This document shows, piece after piece, positions 23,801-37,700 of a DNA stretch of 64,000 nt. Made by a program: the position numbers and the translations under genes. Under the pieces are notes generated by a model. That model saw nothing but the letters and a program-made list of their open reading frames with translations. It did not search any database and was not told where the DNA came from. This DNA is from Phylloscopus collybita (taxonomy: Eukaryota; Chordata; Aves; Passeriformes; Phylloscopidae), in the NCBI GenBank assembly GCA_027886175.1, contig JAJNNQ010000029.1:4520501-4584500 (forward strand). The letters are read 5' to 3'. Position 1 is the stretch's first letter. Every line of letters begins with the position of its first letter.

Positions 23801-26800
23801 AAACTTGCAGTTTGAGAGGAAATATTCTGTTTGGGGATTTTGCCTCTTTCCCCCCCTTTTTTTTCTTTTTCTGTTGTGATTCAAGCTGTTATACTCTTCA
23901 CTGAAGAAAATTTAGCTCCCACCTCAGGAAGACGATGTTCAGTGATAGACAGAGGTCATCAGTGAGCAGTAAAGGAATGATCTGTACAAATCAATGAAGT
24001 CTTCAAAAAGCATCAAAGAGCTTTAAGAGACATCAAAAAATGAATGAATGGTGACTTTGTCTAAGGGAGGAAAAGAATTGGGAAGGTTGTCTGATGCAGA
24101 AGAGTTTCACAAAAGAAAGCATGGAGATATTTTTTTAAAGGGTGGCCTGTGCAACATGGGGAGAGTTGGATAAGGCAAAGGAGACAAAAATGTTTATTAC
24201 AGAGAACTGAAAAATATGATATAGTAAACGATACTATAAGACAAGGCTGGAAGACAAAAGGATTCAACTTCCATTGCTAGACAAATAGAAACTTGTTATG
24301 GGTCTTTGGAAGAAAGGGAGAAGAAAGTCAGCCCAATTTTATACTTAATTTAGGAATTGGAAAGGGTATGAGGAAAATCATAGGAAAAACTCTCTGTATA
24401 GAGGATAGAATTTCTCAAAATACTTCATGTTTCTACCTCATAATTCTCTTGTCTCATGGGCCTTGCATGCACTTAAGCAGGATCCTGTATAATAGGTATG
24501 CTGTCCGCCAAAATACTGCTGTATCTCAATCTGCCTTTATATATATGCTCTCTTGGACTAGAAAATCCAATTTTCACCTTGAGAAAAAGCCCAAATTATT
24601 TAAGACTAGGAGTTTCCTCTGAAAGAGCACCAAATAAAGTCAAACTTCAATTTGTTTAATGAAACAAAATGTATGGGGGAAAATAATTGCTGCTTAGAAA
24701 CCTCAACCAGGAAAGATGTCCTCCATATGAGAAACTTGGAAGCATATAAATGTGTATATAAAAAATAATTTCAGTATTTAATTTGAATTGTCAGTGTAAA
24801 CAACATCATTTGTTGGGATTTTGCATTATAATTTTAAAAACATTCCCAGCTGAAACAGTCATCCAAATATGATCTGAAATGGGGACATGAGTTAGAAAAC
24901 ATTGATCCCTTCTTTATTTCCAAGCATTTCATACTTATCTGTAGAAGCTACCACATATTTGTGAGCTACATTGGCATGAAAGGCCAGTCAGCAAACTGTT
25001 GAAGTAAGCCTGGAAACATCAGTTGCGTGCACTTTTCATGCCCTTTTAAAACAGAACCTGTATGGCAAGGGCAAAAGTAATGAGGTATTAGTTGTTTACA
25101 GGAACATTCTTGACATTAGGCCATCAGGCTTTTTACAGGGAGGAGTCAGGAGTGTGCTCTGTAACAAACCTGTTATGATTATGGATCTCCTCTTTCAACA
25201 AAAAAACCACAAAAACAAAACAGAACAAAAACCTTTACGTGAAACACACTGAAATTTCTGCAGATCCACATGCATCTTGAGACATTTACTAGCTGCAGAG
25301 AATTGTACCCTTTAAATCAATTGCTATTTCTAGAGCTGGTCACCCAGATGAAGTGCACCAAACACTGGAACCTTTGTCCACCCAGACGTATGGGGTACAG
25401 TTACCTGAACCAGCAGCTTATTAACAGGGGTAAGATATGCACACCGGCCCAGTTTCCCCAAAGTGCTAAATACCTTCTGACCGATGTTCAATAATATTTG
25501 CACCATTCAAAAGAGGTGTTCAACATCTCACAGGAGCAAGCAACAGGAATCCAGTCTTGATCCCCAGAAAGTAAAAGGGAAAGTTCCTTCTGCTTTGAAT
25601 AGGATCTGAAATTGGTATAGAAAATAAGGAAGTACTGGTACTATCCCTTTCAAAGAAAGACAGTTAATTTAGCCCTACAAATATGAACTGCAGCCAAGGT
25701 AGCTGCACCTGCATAGGTCTCACAAGAGGGAATTCAGAACAATGCTGCTCTTGCAGCTGATCAACCTTCCTGCATTCCTGATGTGAAATATAGAGGAAAT
25801 TTATTGTGCCCTACAGGCCCTGCTCTCAATTAAACTCATGTCAGTTTGTAACAGTCCTATTGTTATCAATGATCTCAGTCTGAATTTGCAAGGGTGAGAC
25901 GGTGAGAAGAGTGGGACTCACACCTGAGGAAGTTTTATGATCTTACTGTTTTGTACTTTCTAGTGTCAAAAGTGACAGAATATTCCTGGAATGATAGCAC
26001 AGGTGGTATTAAATAGCCATTAGCAAACTACAGATATGGTTTGAAGTGATCACTTGTTCAAAGGAGTGGTTTCAAAATAAATGTCAAGGATGTATTACAT
26101 CTTGTTTGAGAAACAGGAATGTGATAGGAAAAAATTGCAGCCTTGGTATGCAGCACACTATAGCACACATGAAGAGAATCAGCTATACCATCACAGTATA
26201 CTTCTGCATCTACAAGCATCCTTAACTTTGCAACACTAGGTCTCTTTCTCTGACTACTTACCAACAATAAAAATAAAATATTTAATGACCTTTTTTTTAG
26301 CTTTTTACCAAATAGATCAATTAACTCTCTGTTTCCTGTGTTAAAGGACTACAGAAGAAGTCTTACAGTTGCATGGTAACAACTCAAGCATATGGTAAAT
26401 ATCACAATTCAATCATGAAGGAAAGCAACCTTATGAAAATACCTGACCTCCTAATATGCCACAGTCTGTCATTTAGTAGCTCATATTCTTACATGCACTG
26501 TATCAAACACATGGAATCATTCTGAAGAGCAGTTTTACTCTCTTAGGCCTAAAGGCCTAAAGAAACCTTTCTCACAACAATGAAGTTTTCCGAAACAAAA
26601 GAGGAAAGGAAATAAGGTCTTGTGTTGCTGCGCATCATTTCTGCCAGTGGAAAAAAAGTGGAAAAGTAAGCCAAAAGATTGGCTTACTTATATAAGCTTC
26701 TTGCTATGTGTAATTTTTTTTAAAATCTGATTAGGATCATTTAGGCTTTTTTAATTTCAACAGTCTCTGAAAGCCATCTTCACTACCTATTTACCTAGTT

Positions 26801-27840
26801 CTCCTCTCCCCTTTTTTCTCCACACACAGTAAAAAAATGAAGTACTTGTATGGATGAAAAAGGCAGAGACATATCCTACATCCATAAGAAATGTTAGTAT
26901 AAGTTTGATTACAGAACTGTGAAGGCAAAAAGCTGGTAGATTTCAGATCAGCAGCCTAAACAGTGCCCTCAGAGAAGACAGGCCACTCATTAATCCCAAA
27001 TCTCAATCTCAGTGTAATCAGATGACAGTGATTCCATCAGAGATAACCCAGGGCCTTTTGAATCCTAGGGTATCTCAGGTTTTGCTCAGACTTTGCATAT
27101 TGGAGTTTTATATGCTTTTGTCACTGGATAAGATGATTCTTGTTGCATTACTTTGCTTTTATAATGCATTCCTCTATCAGCAGTTCAAATGTAGCTTCAT
27201 TTCACCTATACTCTCTGGCTTCAGTAAGATCATTCTGTTCTGCTGTCAGGAGCCAGACATAATGAAAACACGAAGCTTCCAAAATCTTTTCCTTCTTTAG
27301 GCTTCCAAGTCTTAAAGCTACATAAGCAGCTTGGCACAGGAAGTGTAACTCTGGTAGAGGTTTCACTGAGAAACAATGAAATCCCATGTGAGGAGAAAGG
27401 AGATAGTGTACACCTTTGTTCATGAATCTGGTTTTAATTAAAGGATGGCTAAGCCTTTCAGCAAAAAAGGATCGATACTGTGTCCTTCTTTTCTTCTGTC
27501 ACCTGGGATGGAGAATTGAATGTGAAATTCACTATTTAGATATGTGAAATATTTTTTATAAAACTGTACTATGTTATCCTGTGGATCAGAAGTAGAATGT
27601 GCTTTGAGAGCATGATTCAACACTCATCCCTCTCAATCAACACTGAATTGATGTCCTAGCATGATGTTATTTCTGGGAAGAAGAATGGTACAGCTGGGAG
27701 CACTTCTCAAGCAACTATTTATGTCCAGGCTATTCACTGCAGCTAAAATTCTACTAAAATACAATCACAAACCATTCCCAGTAAATGTCATGCTTGATAA
27801 AAACCCTGAAAATTTGTGTCTGTTCAATATTAAAAGACAT
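20807..27840. other. Unique AT-rich non-coding stretch
   Basis: Seven kilobases with no gene, LTR or CR1 fragment that I can recognise. All open frames are at most about 110 codons without domains. Small A-rich (25199-25232) and T-rich (23845-23868) patches occur. Diverged older repeats cannot be excluded by eye. Confidence 0.55.
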
Positions 27841-27927
27841 TGGGGTATTTGGTTTGGTTTGAGGTTTGGGTTGGTGGTTTTTTGAGGTTTTTTGTTGGAT
27901 GGATGGTTGGTTGGTTTGTTGAGTTTT

Positions 27928-27962
<35 letters not shown>
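27841..27962. repeat. G/T-rich tract followed by 30 A
   Basis: GGTTTGG-type repeats (27841-27928), including a GGAT/GGTT tetramer section, switch abruptly to 30 consecutive A at 27933-27962. The minus-strand poly-phenylalanine and asparagine/proline frame is an artefact of this composition. Confidence 0.9.
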
Positions 27963-27964
<2 letters not shown>

Positions 27965-28264
27965 AAACACCTGGTAACTTAATAGCTATTTTGTACACAT
28001 AATGACACCTATCAGTGGCATTGTCTCTTTATTGAACTGAGTTATCTGACCTAGAGCAATCAGCTGGCTGAGGTACTGATACTGCTGATAACAGTAAATT
28101 TGGTGATACAGGTGATTCTGTCTTATTACTTACTCACCAAGTTCACAGGGAGAAGCTGGGCATAACCACCATGGATCATCACATGTATGGAGTAAGGTAT
28201 CAAGAAACTCAAGGACCAGGATGAGTTTGGTTTGTGTTGTTTTTTAAGACACCATGGAGTGAAA

Positions 28265-28322
28265 GATGTAATAGGATAAAGTCCAAGCTTTTGGACTTTA
28301 TGATGTAATAGGATAAAGTCCA
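28265..28322. repeat. 21-bp direct repeat with an embedded hairpin
   Basis: The 21-mer beginning GATGTAATAGG occurs at 28265-28285 and again, identically, at 28302-28322. Between and overlapping them, AAAGTCCAA (28278-28286) and TTGGACTTT (28291-28299) form a perfect 9-bp stem with a 4-base loop. The arrangement looks like a replication template-switch product. Confidence 0.9.
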
Positions 28323-28983
28323 CTAGATCCCTGTTGAACAGGGCAGGAGAGTGAAATGAAAATGAATGTGAAAAAAAATGAATATGCTCAGGTGTTTCTG
28401 CACTGCACCACTGGGGCCAGTCAGAGAAGACAGGTTTGGGTATGCCAGGACCAGTCATATTATTTCTTTCCCTGTATACTAGAGATGGTTTACAACCAGG
28501 TTTTCTATTTTCTAATGACTGATGCTTGCAACAAAATGGATTGCTATGGTGTCATTTGATAAAAGAAATCCTTTTTCTTTACAGTGTTGCAGTAAGTCAG
28601 GTGGCAACTCTTTTGTCATATCACAGCAATCCATATGTAGACACTCTTCCCAGTGCACAAGGAAAGGCTGGAATCCCCACATCTCTGGGGAAAGGATGCT
28701 CTCCAGGGTGTAATGAGAAAATGACCAAATATACCACCTTAACACTGAATGTCTCATGAAAGCAGGGGAGGAGGTTGTTTTCACAACAGAAATTTCAAGC
28801 TTATATTCCTTGTTGCTGAGAAATTTGTGACCTGGATTTGCAGGAGGTTTGGCACCAGAAATGTTTTCCTGAATTACTGTTTGTAACTGACAGCCTCTGT
28901 ATGGCCAAGAGTTAGTAACATAACTTAGGTAATAGTTCTTTCTTCCCTGTTTTTACCATTCATGTCCAGAAATTAATAAATTA
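28323..28983. other. Unique non-coding stretch
   Basis: No gene or transposon recognised. Open frames on both strands are short and overlap each other, none with a recognisable motif. Confidence 0.5.
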
Positions 28984-29094
28984 ATAATAACAAAAAAAAA
29001 ACCCTCAAGAGATATTAATAGTAACAAAAAAACTCAAGCCATATATAGGCTTTCCAGCAATATCAGGTATCTCTTGAGGTTTTTTTGTTATTAT
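28984..29094. repeat. Inverted repeat, about 27-bp arms
   Basis: The left arm (28984-29014) and right arm (29068-29094) are reverse complements, except for four extra bases in the left arm's A/C run. The loop is about 53 bases. The left arm is also followed by an imperfect direct copy of itself (about 29011-29036). The arms are A-rich on one side and T-rich on the other. No DNA-transposon terminal motif or clear target duplication is seen. Confidence 0.85.
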
Positions 29095-29100
29095 AATTAT

Positions 29101-32100
29101 GGGTTATAGTCATTCTTACTGAGTATCCTTTTCGATATTCAAATTTGAAGATTTATTCAGGGCTCCTTTAGTCCTATCATCACCCTCATTGCAAGTTCTT
29201 GCTTTCTGAATTTAATTTGCTTAAAATTTAAGTTGAAACATTTATTCTGTAATGAGTCATTTCACTTTCCATGTTGCTTTCTGAAATTCAAAGGTCAGTA
29301 AGGACAAGGAATCTGTAAATACAAGTAACACCAGTATGAAAGTGAGTCAGACGTTCCCTTCCTTAAAATCTAATGATAACAATATGTTCCTTTCTTACCA
29401 CAAGGCAGAAAACTCCAACTTTATAAATGAACTCCTTGGTGGCTGTCTGACTTCTGGCAGTGGATGTGTTCCTCTGGCTAAGTGGCTAGGAATCAGATCT
29501 TTGCAGGAGGGTATGAGAATATATTCTCATGACGAAAGACTTCACAGGATAAGATGTCATCCTTCCACCTAGATAAGTAACAGAACTTAAGCCTGCCTTT
29601 GATGTTGCAGCTTTGGCTTCATCCTCTTAGCCACTTCAGAAGATGATCCAGCTTCCTGTAGATTGCATTGCACAAAGGTTTTGGACCTAACATTTGGACA
29701 TCAAATTTGTATTTAATCTGGAAGATATTAGACACCACTCTTTATGCAGCACTAGAGGAAGACTGTGTCCAAGAAAACTTTCCTGTACAGTTCTTAGTAA
29801 CAGACAATCTGTACAGGGAGGGTGAGGGTTCCAGGATTTATGTACAAATTCAAACTACTTTTCTGTACCTCTCAAAGGTTCACCTTTCCTCAGAAATATC
29901 TATCTACAGCTAGGCACACTGATTTACAATTCACCTTGTTGATTCCTCAACGCTCTTAAGAGCTCTTATGAATCCTAGCCTTTCTGTCCCTAGCAGAGTG
30001 AGAGACTGCTATCAACACATGTAAGATGTCATATGTTCTGTTAGAAAGTTCTGGACTTGGCGGAAGACTTATTAAGATTTCTACTGCATTTTGGTCCTTC
30101 CTACAAGTGAAGTTTTGGTCATGCAGAGACAGGAATGATCATAACCAGCTGAAATGTATTTTCAGCCAAATTTCAGTGAAATTGATAGGAACTTCCATGA
30201 CATGAAAGCTGTAAAGAAAATAATAAAATTGTCAATTCTCAGCTTTTTGACATTTCTAGTTATAGCCTTATAAAGTATTTCAAAGCTATCCATTTGCTCA
30301 AGTAAAATCCCATTTTGGGAAGCAGTTACAATTTGTGTATTTGTGGCTGGGTCAACTGATGAACTTCCAGTAATTTCTGCAGCATTATACTGATGTGCTC
30401 CACCTGAAATACCAACACAGGCTTTGGAGAGTTCACTGATAAAACCACATATTAAATAGAAATAAATCCAAACCATAAAGTCTGAAGTCTGCTATTGTTG
30501 CAACCTCCTTAAAATATAACGTGTTTTTACTTTGAAACTTGGCCAAAGCCACGATGTAACTGTGCTCCAGCAGCCAACCTCACATCTGTACTTGTGCTGC
30601 ATTCACAAGTTTTAGCTCTAGAGCTTGGCTTCATCTTTCAATTTCAATGTTTCTGTGTGCTCAGGTTGCATGGTGAGCAGCAGTCACATAAAAAACTGTG
30701 AAAATCCTGATCCATTTGACTACAACCCCCCTGTATTTCAAAGCATTTTGGGAATGATTTTTCTCTCCTTCATTTTAGTTTTACATTGATGCTATTCTCT
30801 TTAATTCTGTGTAATTATTTTGGGGTCGCATTAGTGTAAATTATAGGAGAGTAAGGGTTTCTTTCCTATTTATTTCCTACATACCTTCCCAAATGAAAAT
30901 TTTAAATTTAAGCATGCATCCTTCTTCATCCTTTTTTCATTTTAATCCTTACCAAAGCTCAAAACATCTGAGAAAGATGAACAGAGGAAGTTTGTGTAAT
31001 GTGTGATCTTTCATAGGATAACTTATCACAAAAACACTGGGAGTTTTTTATTCCTTCTATCCTGTTAGTAGGTATTGGCTCCAAGATACAGGAGATTAGA
31101 TGAGTCTTAATGACAAAGAAACACAAACCAAAATTAATTAAAAGAAAACAAGAGCAGGAAACAGTCTTTAGCCAGGTCACACTGATGGTAATTTTCTAGT
31201 TTCTTCAATTTTGTTACAAAAAAATCTTTTGAAAGCCTATAATGAAGAGGCTTTTAAGTTAATCTAACATGTTGTACAGCTTTGTAATCTCTTTGCAATG
31301 TTTTTTTACCTTCTCATTAGCTTCTCAAAAGCTATTTAAAAACTACCCCATTTCTTCATATCTAAAACAAAATGTCAGAGACATGTTGCTGTTTTCTCTT
31401 TCCATTTTTTCAAGGGCAATCCATGAGGTAGCAGCTGCGAGATGCAACTAGTTCTTTATAGGTTATTTTGTAAAGATCCTGTGTGTGTTGAATTTTCCAA
31501 TTATTGCTCAGTTAATCAGGCCATTGCTTTAGTAGTGAGGTAGTGTTTCTGACTCATGTAGGATTTAAATAAGTGGAACATCCTAAAACAAAGCACCTGG
31601 AAATGAATCAGAGCAGGTGCTGGGCTGCCTCATTAAACAGCAATTAACAAAAAGAAGTCAGAAGGATCCTAATGCTCATCCTCATAGGCAATGATGGCCC
31701 TGCATAACCATAGGACTTGAGCTCAATAGCCTTCCAGAAACATTCCAGAAACATTATCTCAAATTAAGAGTAATAATTTGCCCTAGATTTTAAATGACTG
31801 CCTTTTTCTTTGTTTGCTTCAGGTATGTTACTGAGTTGTTTGAAGGGAATTCTGGTGATGCCAACCATTTCTCTGTGGAAATTAGGAAATGATCGTGGAC
31901 TCTCATACTTGAACTGGTAAACACAACCAAATGCATCAATTTAAATACCATTGTCCAATCACAAAACAGAGGCATATTGTATGACATGATCTCTTCCAAA
32001 AAACCCCCAAAATGCTGATGAACATAGCTTGGATTTTAAGCATTGAAGAATCACTAGCAGCAGCTTGTAAATCACAAGAAGATGAAGAATTATCCATGGG

Positions 32101-34324
32101 AGTTACTGGGCAAGTATTATTAAATAATAAATAATTTTAAACACTCAAAATGCATATGATTGCTTGAAGCGTTCATTAGGCTACTTAGTATTTGATGAAT
32201 GTTGCTTACACCATTCTTCCTGACTAAAAAATTCCTTCCCAGTCATCACCCAGGTCAGAAAGGGCTTAGAGGCCAGATGTCCTACACAAGAACACACAGC
32301 TGAGGATAGCCATGAAACACCCTTTCTAGACTTAATATAGCTTTCCCACACTCCTCACGGAGTCAGGCTTTCCACAGCATACATCTAGCACCCAGAGTTT
32401 TAGGAGCATTTGCACAGCCCCAAGGCCAGCTCTCAAACCTAAGTCATTATGAAAATGTCCTTTTGTTATTAGTAGAGCAGATTCCCTTTTGTGTCTGGCA
32501 AAACCCAGCTTTGCCTGCATAATCCATTTTAGGGATGACTAATGGGGAGGACTAACAGCTAAACCTTGAGATAGGCAGCTTCAGTAACATGGAGCAGAAG
32601 CACTTAGCACCTGTCCTGCTCTCACCAGTGCACACCTGTGCCACTGCACCAATTATCCTTTGAGGTCATGTTCTCCCTGCAAGAGAGCCATCTCAAAAGA
32701 TTGCAAGAGTGCCCATGGAGAGGCAAGGGTCTGAGCAGGGTCACTGGTGAAACCCCAAGGCCGTAAGCTCAACACAGCTAAACTGCCATCCCATGGGATG
32801 TAGAAACCAGCCCTGTGCATTGGCTGAATAAATGGCCTCCTGACGGTGCAGCTCATGGTCTCTTCCAATAGCACTGTCCCAGTGAGGCTCTGTAGTGACA
32901 TTTGAAGGATAGGGATCTTAGATCTAGATATGGCCAAGGGTCTGGCTTGTAACTGAGACCAAATCTGGCAAGGAATGTTGCGACCAAACTTCTGAACCCC
33001 GGCTACTCTGGAGCTGAGAGCCAAAATTTTCTTTACAGAGGCAGTGGCAGTGAGGACCCAAAACTTACTGCTGTTTTTTCTGGGTCTTTTGTATTAGCCA
33101 AGGGATGCCAGAAACAAAATAATGTTAAAGCATCTTCTGGACCACCTTGGTCTCACGCCTGAAACCGTAATAGCTTTGCTGCTAAAGCCAAGAGCTGCCT
33201 TCTTGTGATGGTGTGAAACACTGAACAGCCAGTAGCAGGAAGGGGACCAGTATGGCAGCCTAGAGCCCCACAGGGACAGCCTAGTATCACTGCTTACAGG
33301 AGCCAACTAGCCCCTCTGAGCTGAGTTCCAGGAAATCACAGGCAGGAAAACACTGTGGTAGCCTTGAACACCGGATTCCACTTCACAAGCTCATTTAAGA
33401 TTTTCCTTCCCTGCCTCGTGCCTGCTAATGGGTCTCCCAGCCATTAAGGAAGCTCGCAAGTTAATTTTGAACATAATAAAGTACTATAATCCTTGCATCT
33501 TTAGATGCAAAGATCCAAACACTCAATGGATAAAAAACACTGTTCGTTCCAGGAACATGTTAGCAACTGTTGACTGGTAGAAAGTAAACAGATTTCAAGA
33601 AAGTGTCAGCGTGCCATACCGCTGCATGTCATTCCAAGACGAACATTGTTCCTAAATATATTTCCTGTGAGTGAAAGAGGAAAACAAATCTAATTTTAAA
33701 GAATTAAAACCAAACCAGATGTGCACAAGAATAAGTTTAGACTTTTTTTTTTCTTAATAAAGGTTTTTCTTACTTTAGAGGTACCAAGTCAATAAATGTA
33801 ACCTGAGAGCTGGTATGGCATTTGTTATCACTCTATTTAACACTCCTGTTATCCTTTAAAGCTGCACCCATTTGCCAGTTTCTCAGAACATGTAAATGAA
33901 TGTGGGAATGCAGCAAGTGGTTAAAACTGGTGAAGGCATTTTAGACTTATCAAAACCACTTGTGTTTTTATGCTTGTGAAAGGTGTGATGTTGAGCTTTG
34001 GCATATTGTGAAAAATAGCTGATAGTACATGAAACTAATTAGACTATTGCCAAGAAACGTACACTAAATGATCTTTGCATTGAGGGCCCTCTTGCCATTC
34101 AGTTCACTGCTAGAGGCTTCTGGAGTGTTTTTACCTGCAATCAAAACTCCTGATTGACAGATCTTCCATTTACTAATCATCAATGTCATTTTACATGGTA
34201 ATCTACCATATGGAGATGTGAGTGACTCTAAGTCAGAAAGAAGTATTGCTGGTCCTGACTGAAACACAAGGACTTCTTTTAAACAGGAAAAAGCTTTAGC
34301 CAAGTGTGAATGTTTGCTTAAATT

Positions 34325-34326
<2 letters not shown>
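29101..34326. other. Unique non-coding stretch
   Basis: No gene, LTR or CR1 recognised. Only short local duplications appear (for example CATTCCAGAAA repeated at 31740-31762). Minus-strand frames at 32653-33024 and 33094-33306 lack recognisable domains. Confidence 0.55.

Positions 34327-34355
<29 letters not shown>
34327..34355. repeat. Poly-T tract (29 T)
   Basis: An uninterrupted run of 29 T. On the minus strand it is a poly-A run, and it gives a poly-lysine artefact within the minus-strand open frame at 34064-34468. Confidence 0.93.
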
Positions 34356-34735
34356 CCCACAGGTGTGAACAAGCATGTCAGTTCTTGAAGGTTGTCTTCT
34401 TTCTCTCTGCTCACTTCCTTGAGGCTGAAACTTTGGGGGTAGGGTAGAGTGATGCTGAAGGTTCTCATCCCAGAGGAGATTTTAATTGACTTTCAAATGC
34501 CAAAAGCTGGTCAAATCAAACCACATGACATACACAGGGAATTTCAAGATGATAGAATGGAAACAGGTATGCCAAGAAATGAAAGGCCACCAAAGGAAAA
34601 AAATGGAAATCCAGAGTAATTCTCTTTATGACTCCCTTGTATGAGTTACACAATACTTTTCTTTTTTGGATTTTGCCTTCCTTCTCACAAGACAGGTCAA
34701 TGGCAACTGAGACACACGTCTTGATGCAGGTATCT

Positions 34736-34781
34736 GCACATATACACATGCAGGCACACACACACATATACACACAGACAG
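34736..34781. repeat. Imperfect CA microsatellite
   Basis: ACATATACACATGCAGGCAC followed by ACACACACATATACACACAG: an interrupted (CA)n with TA steps. Short open frames on both strands through it are compositional. Confidence 0.75.
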
Positions 34782-37700
34782 TTACTGTTACCATGACCAT
34801 TCACCCAGCCTTTGCAATTGCCCTTTTAAATGATTGTTGGTACTAAAAACCAGCTGTTGATTGTAATTTTGCATGTGCTTATGTAATTACTGCAAATTTT
34901 AGAAATGCGTGTTTTTGAAGTTTTGCTCTCTGTACATCTATTCAGGTTAGAGATCAGACTCCAAGAGCGGAATATGGAAATCTCTTTTTAAAATACTACT
35001 GTCTCTAGTAATAACTAGGGATAAAGAAAAATGTTTCAGATTTTGTTATAATTGTGTTCTGATTCATGTTATACCAGAAAGAAAGACAGGGATTTTTTTT
35101 CAATTTTAGCACTGAAGCAGACTGAGATGAGAATGCCAGGAAAATGAACTCTGGTAGCATAAGCCTGTAATTTCTTTAAAGTAAGGAAAGTACTCCCTAA
35201 TAAAACACATGGCAACCATAAAGCTGCTGATACCATAATCATTAGACAAAAGGTCAAGAATCCATTAGCAGTGCCTACTGCTAAGAAAGCTGTAAGACCA
35301 GTAGCTGAGTGACACAACAGATCTAGAGAGCCCTGCAGGTGACACAGGACATCTGACAAGAATCAGGCTTTGCAAATTCTAGTCCCGTATGTCATGATAG
35401 GAATACAACCTTGCTGTTGATTGATGTTTCCCAGGACTCAACTCATGTCAGGTGGCAATGGATCAATAGATTTCTAGCTTTTTAATAAGGCAGCCAACCT
35501 CCTCATGTAGATCTGCACATACAGCTACTAGAAATAAGTTCCTGTTCCTGTGCTCTTATATTACTCCTTTTCATGGGTATGATATCAAGTCCTGACCTCC
35601 ACTGTGTCTTCAATTAGAAATGGCAGGATACAATTCCTTGCTGTTAGGCAGCATACTGCAGCTTTTTAATGATCATTTTGCCCAGCCCAAGCTTCTCTCT
35701 CTACCACACAATAAGTACCTATAGTGAGCTCAAAGTTCATTTCTCTTTTCCCATCCCTTTCCTCTCCTCCTCCCTACCACCAAATTGTGCAGTTCAAAAT
35801 GAGGAAGCAAACTGGTATGCCTGCATGAACAAACAAATGAATCTTAATACCACAACTACAGATGATGGGAGGTGCTGGATCTTGGCCATTTACTTCACCA
35901 GTCTAGCAAGTAAGAAAGTGGAGAAATGTCAATACCTTTCTTAAAAGGAAAACTATATAAAGTCCTAATAAAGAGTTAAGCAAATTTGCATTACTGTACT
36001 CATGTGCAAGCCTAGTGTGACTGCAGGCTGCCCCCAAGTTGTGCTTGGGTGGTCCTCTACAAATTCATATGCAGCAATTTATCAGTAGTATCTAGCAGTG
36101 ATTTATGCAGCTGTCAAGCTGCCTTCATCAGTACAAGTGAATTGTGGGCACCATCAACTAATGTGGACTCCTTCACAGTGTCTAAAGTAAATGAGGGCCA
36201 AATTAAAAGAAAAACAGCCCAAGGTACCACCCACTCATCTTCTCCGTTCTTTAATGACAAGTTCCCTCTACAGAAAAAACATACAGCTGCTCATATGAGA
36301 CCACACTTACAGAGACCCCACTGTCTAATCACAGCCAGCCTGTGAAAGTCAGCTTTCAGGTCTTTGGTTGGAGCAAGGAGAACAGGAAAAGTTGGCAGGA
36401 TTCCACCAAAAACTGAAACAGTATTGACAGCAAATAAAATGGACACAGAACCAAATCAGTTAGTTTTCATAATAAATAATGATGCATTATTTTTTCAGAG
36501 AATAATATGAACTATCCAATGATGACATAACACGTCTATGTAGCATGTGCCTGTGTCTTTGTTTTAAATAGAACCAGTGCTGTAGTGGACCTTGGTCCAG
36601 CCACACATGGTAGTCTTAGCTGGTGGCTGATCCAGCCTACCAAACTCAGGTGCACAAACACATTGGTGCTTTGCAAAGGGGCAGAACAATATCCGTGAGT
36701 CACGTGTGAGTGACATGCCAGTTATTTTCAATTAATTTATATGAAAATGCAGTGAGAACTATTTTTTTTATTAAAAGACTATCAACTAACAAATGGATTA
36801 GAAAAGAAGGCATACACACACATGCAGTCTCACAGAAAAGATGCTTTTATTTCCCTGCAATCTGAGAAGTGGTTTCCGGCAAGACCAGAAACTTGACCAT
36901 TCTGAGGCATAATTAATCATCACTGGTTTTGACATAACAGAAAATGAGTTTTTCTGCATAAAATTACATAATTATACATGAACTTTTCAAGAGTTACCTG
37001 CACTTTCTTGAGCCAGTTGTGAAAAGAGGGCCCACTTATTCAGCTTTACAGAGAATATATTTAATATTGCACTTTTCAAGAAGGCAGAATTGTAGGAATC
37101 ACTTGTGGACATTAGCAGGGTAAAAAGCTGTCCCTAAGCACAATGTGTATTAACAGCTCAATTCTACACAATACTATCTAAGCCTAGGCAGTCTGGCTGA
37201 AGACTAACACCTGCTTGGGTAAAATAAATCCCCAGTGGTTTCAGCCAGTAACAGCTCCCAAACTACAGTCCCCTTAGAAGATACCATTCACCTAGAATTC
37301 AAATAGATGCTGATCTTGTCCTCAGTCTTTTTAACAATTTGCTCCAAGGTCTAGACAAGAGTTGATATGCCATGGTGCTTTGTAGCAACCCTCCCAAGGC
37401 AGCTGGCATTCAAGGACCAGCATAGGGCACTGAAATCAAGAAAGTGGTGCTTTGAACAACATCCTGAGGTAGATGGATGGCGACAGTTGGCTTTACATTC
37501 ATTTTGCCATCACTGAACTACCTGTGCTGTCAAAGGCAGGAAGAAGACTGGACTTAAGAATTCCTAAATTAAAGACTTAATAATTCCTTGGTTGTCTTAA
37601 TAGTCATACCATGATTGCAAGAATATTGTGCCGACCACATTCAGACTCAGAGAAATTTTGCCACCAAATACAAATGTATTTAAAAGTCTTTACCCTGTGC

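Noticed and set aside
29946..29964. Short palindrome around GCTCTTAAGAGC considered as a regulatory site
   Set aside because: A 12-base palindrome is expected by chance several times in a window of this size and has no supporting context.
34064..34468. 134-codon minus-strand open frame with a lysine run
   Set aside because: The lysine run is the 29-T homopolymer read on the other strand; the flanks show no domain.
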